NCBI GenBank assembly: GCA_002392915.1
Contig: DGHQ01000013.1
Coordinates: 1 to 5,031 of the forward strand
Reading direction: 5' to 3'
Length of the DNA: 5,031 bases
Origin: Bacteroidales bacterium UBA3844
GTDB taxonomy: Bacteria > Bacteroidota > Bacteroidia > Bacteroidales > Paludibacteraceae
Of the stretch, positions 4,881 to 5,031 are shown piece by piece (the first letter of the stretch is position 1; each line of letters opens with the position of its first letter). Made by a program: the position numbers and the translations under genes. The notes under the pieces are model-generated. The model was given only the letters and a program-made list of their open reading frames with translations, did not search any database and was not told the DNA's origin.

Positions 4881-5031
4881 ACTTAAATATCAGCGATTTA
4901 TGAACATTTCTGAAAAATAATTCGCGAAACGCTTGCGCAGGACGGAAATCCGCTATACTTTTGCACTCGCTTTCGGGAAGGAACGCTACTTCGGACGAAG
5001 GCGGATACATAAAGACAGGCGGCTCAGACGA
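4881..5031. other. intergenic region and untranslated leader of an off-window gene
   Basis: No coding sequence is supported here. Together with the repeats, the gene-free stretch after the operon terminator runs from 4716 to the end of the window. The part from about 4970 onward should be the 5' leader of a rightward transcript, at least 60 nt long. It contains a short CTTC-GGAC-GAAG hairpin (4989-5000) and no ATG. The leader may belong to a stable RNA or to a protein gene beyond 5031; the sequence does not decide. Confidence 0.5.
4933..4963 (+). promoter_or_regulatory. Bacteroidota-type promoter for a gene beyond the window
   Basis: The -33 TTG (4933-4935) is separated by 20 bp from TACTTTTG (4956-4963), which matches TAnnTTTG. 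Both elements and the spacing are canonical, and transcription should start near 4970 and read rightward out of the window. Confidence 0.8.

Overview
The window looks like a chromosomal segment from a member of the Bacteroidota, most likely Bacteroidales. Three promoters fit the Bacteroidota -33/-7 pattern (TTG or TTTG, about 20 bp, then TAnnTTTG). Most starts lack a Shine-Dalgarno sequence and have A/T-rich leaders. The tRNA-Gly gene does not encode its CCA end. RecR, MtaB and Fic all read like Bacteroidales versions of their families. The genus cannot be fixed from what is visible.

Layout. Positions 1-163 hold two minus-strand tRNA genes, tRNA-Gly(GCC) followed by tRNA-Leu(GAG), which is cut by the window edge. 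Their promoter is at 212-242. A short divergent intergenic region follows. From about 324 a single plus-strand transcription unit seems to run to a strong intrinsic terminator at 4685-4715. It carries seven tightly packed genes: a small membrane-anchored conserved protein, recR, a small multi-pass membrane protein, mtaB, a Fic-domain protein, a NudG/MutT-like Nudix hydrolase, and a glycine-rich protein that resembles a macro (ADP-ribose-binding) domain. Gaps are 16 nt or less, with a TAATG overlap before recR and a 46-nt overlap between the last two genes. After the terminator come two copies of an 80-nt-period structured repeat, an extra perfect hairpin, and a rightward promoter whose gene lies outside the window.

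Function. The first half of the operon is housekeeping: RecR in recombinational repair and MtaB in ms2t6A modification of tRNA. The second half (Fic, Nudix, macro-like) is a run of enzymes that plausibly all handle nucleotides or nucleotide-derived groups. The Fic protein has both an intact catalytic motif and an N-terminal self-inhibition motif. Calling this trio a functional module is inference. The best leads are that trio, the identity of the last protein, the paired-change repeat structure at 4717-4880, and the corrected start of the first gene. No strong evidence of a wholly new system is visible.
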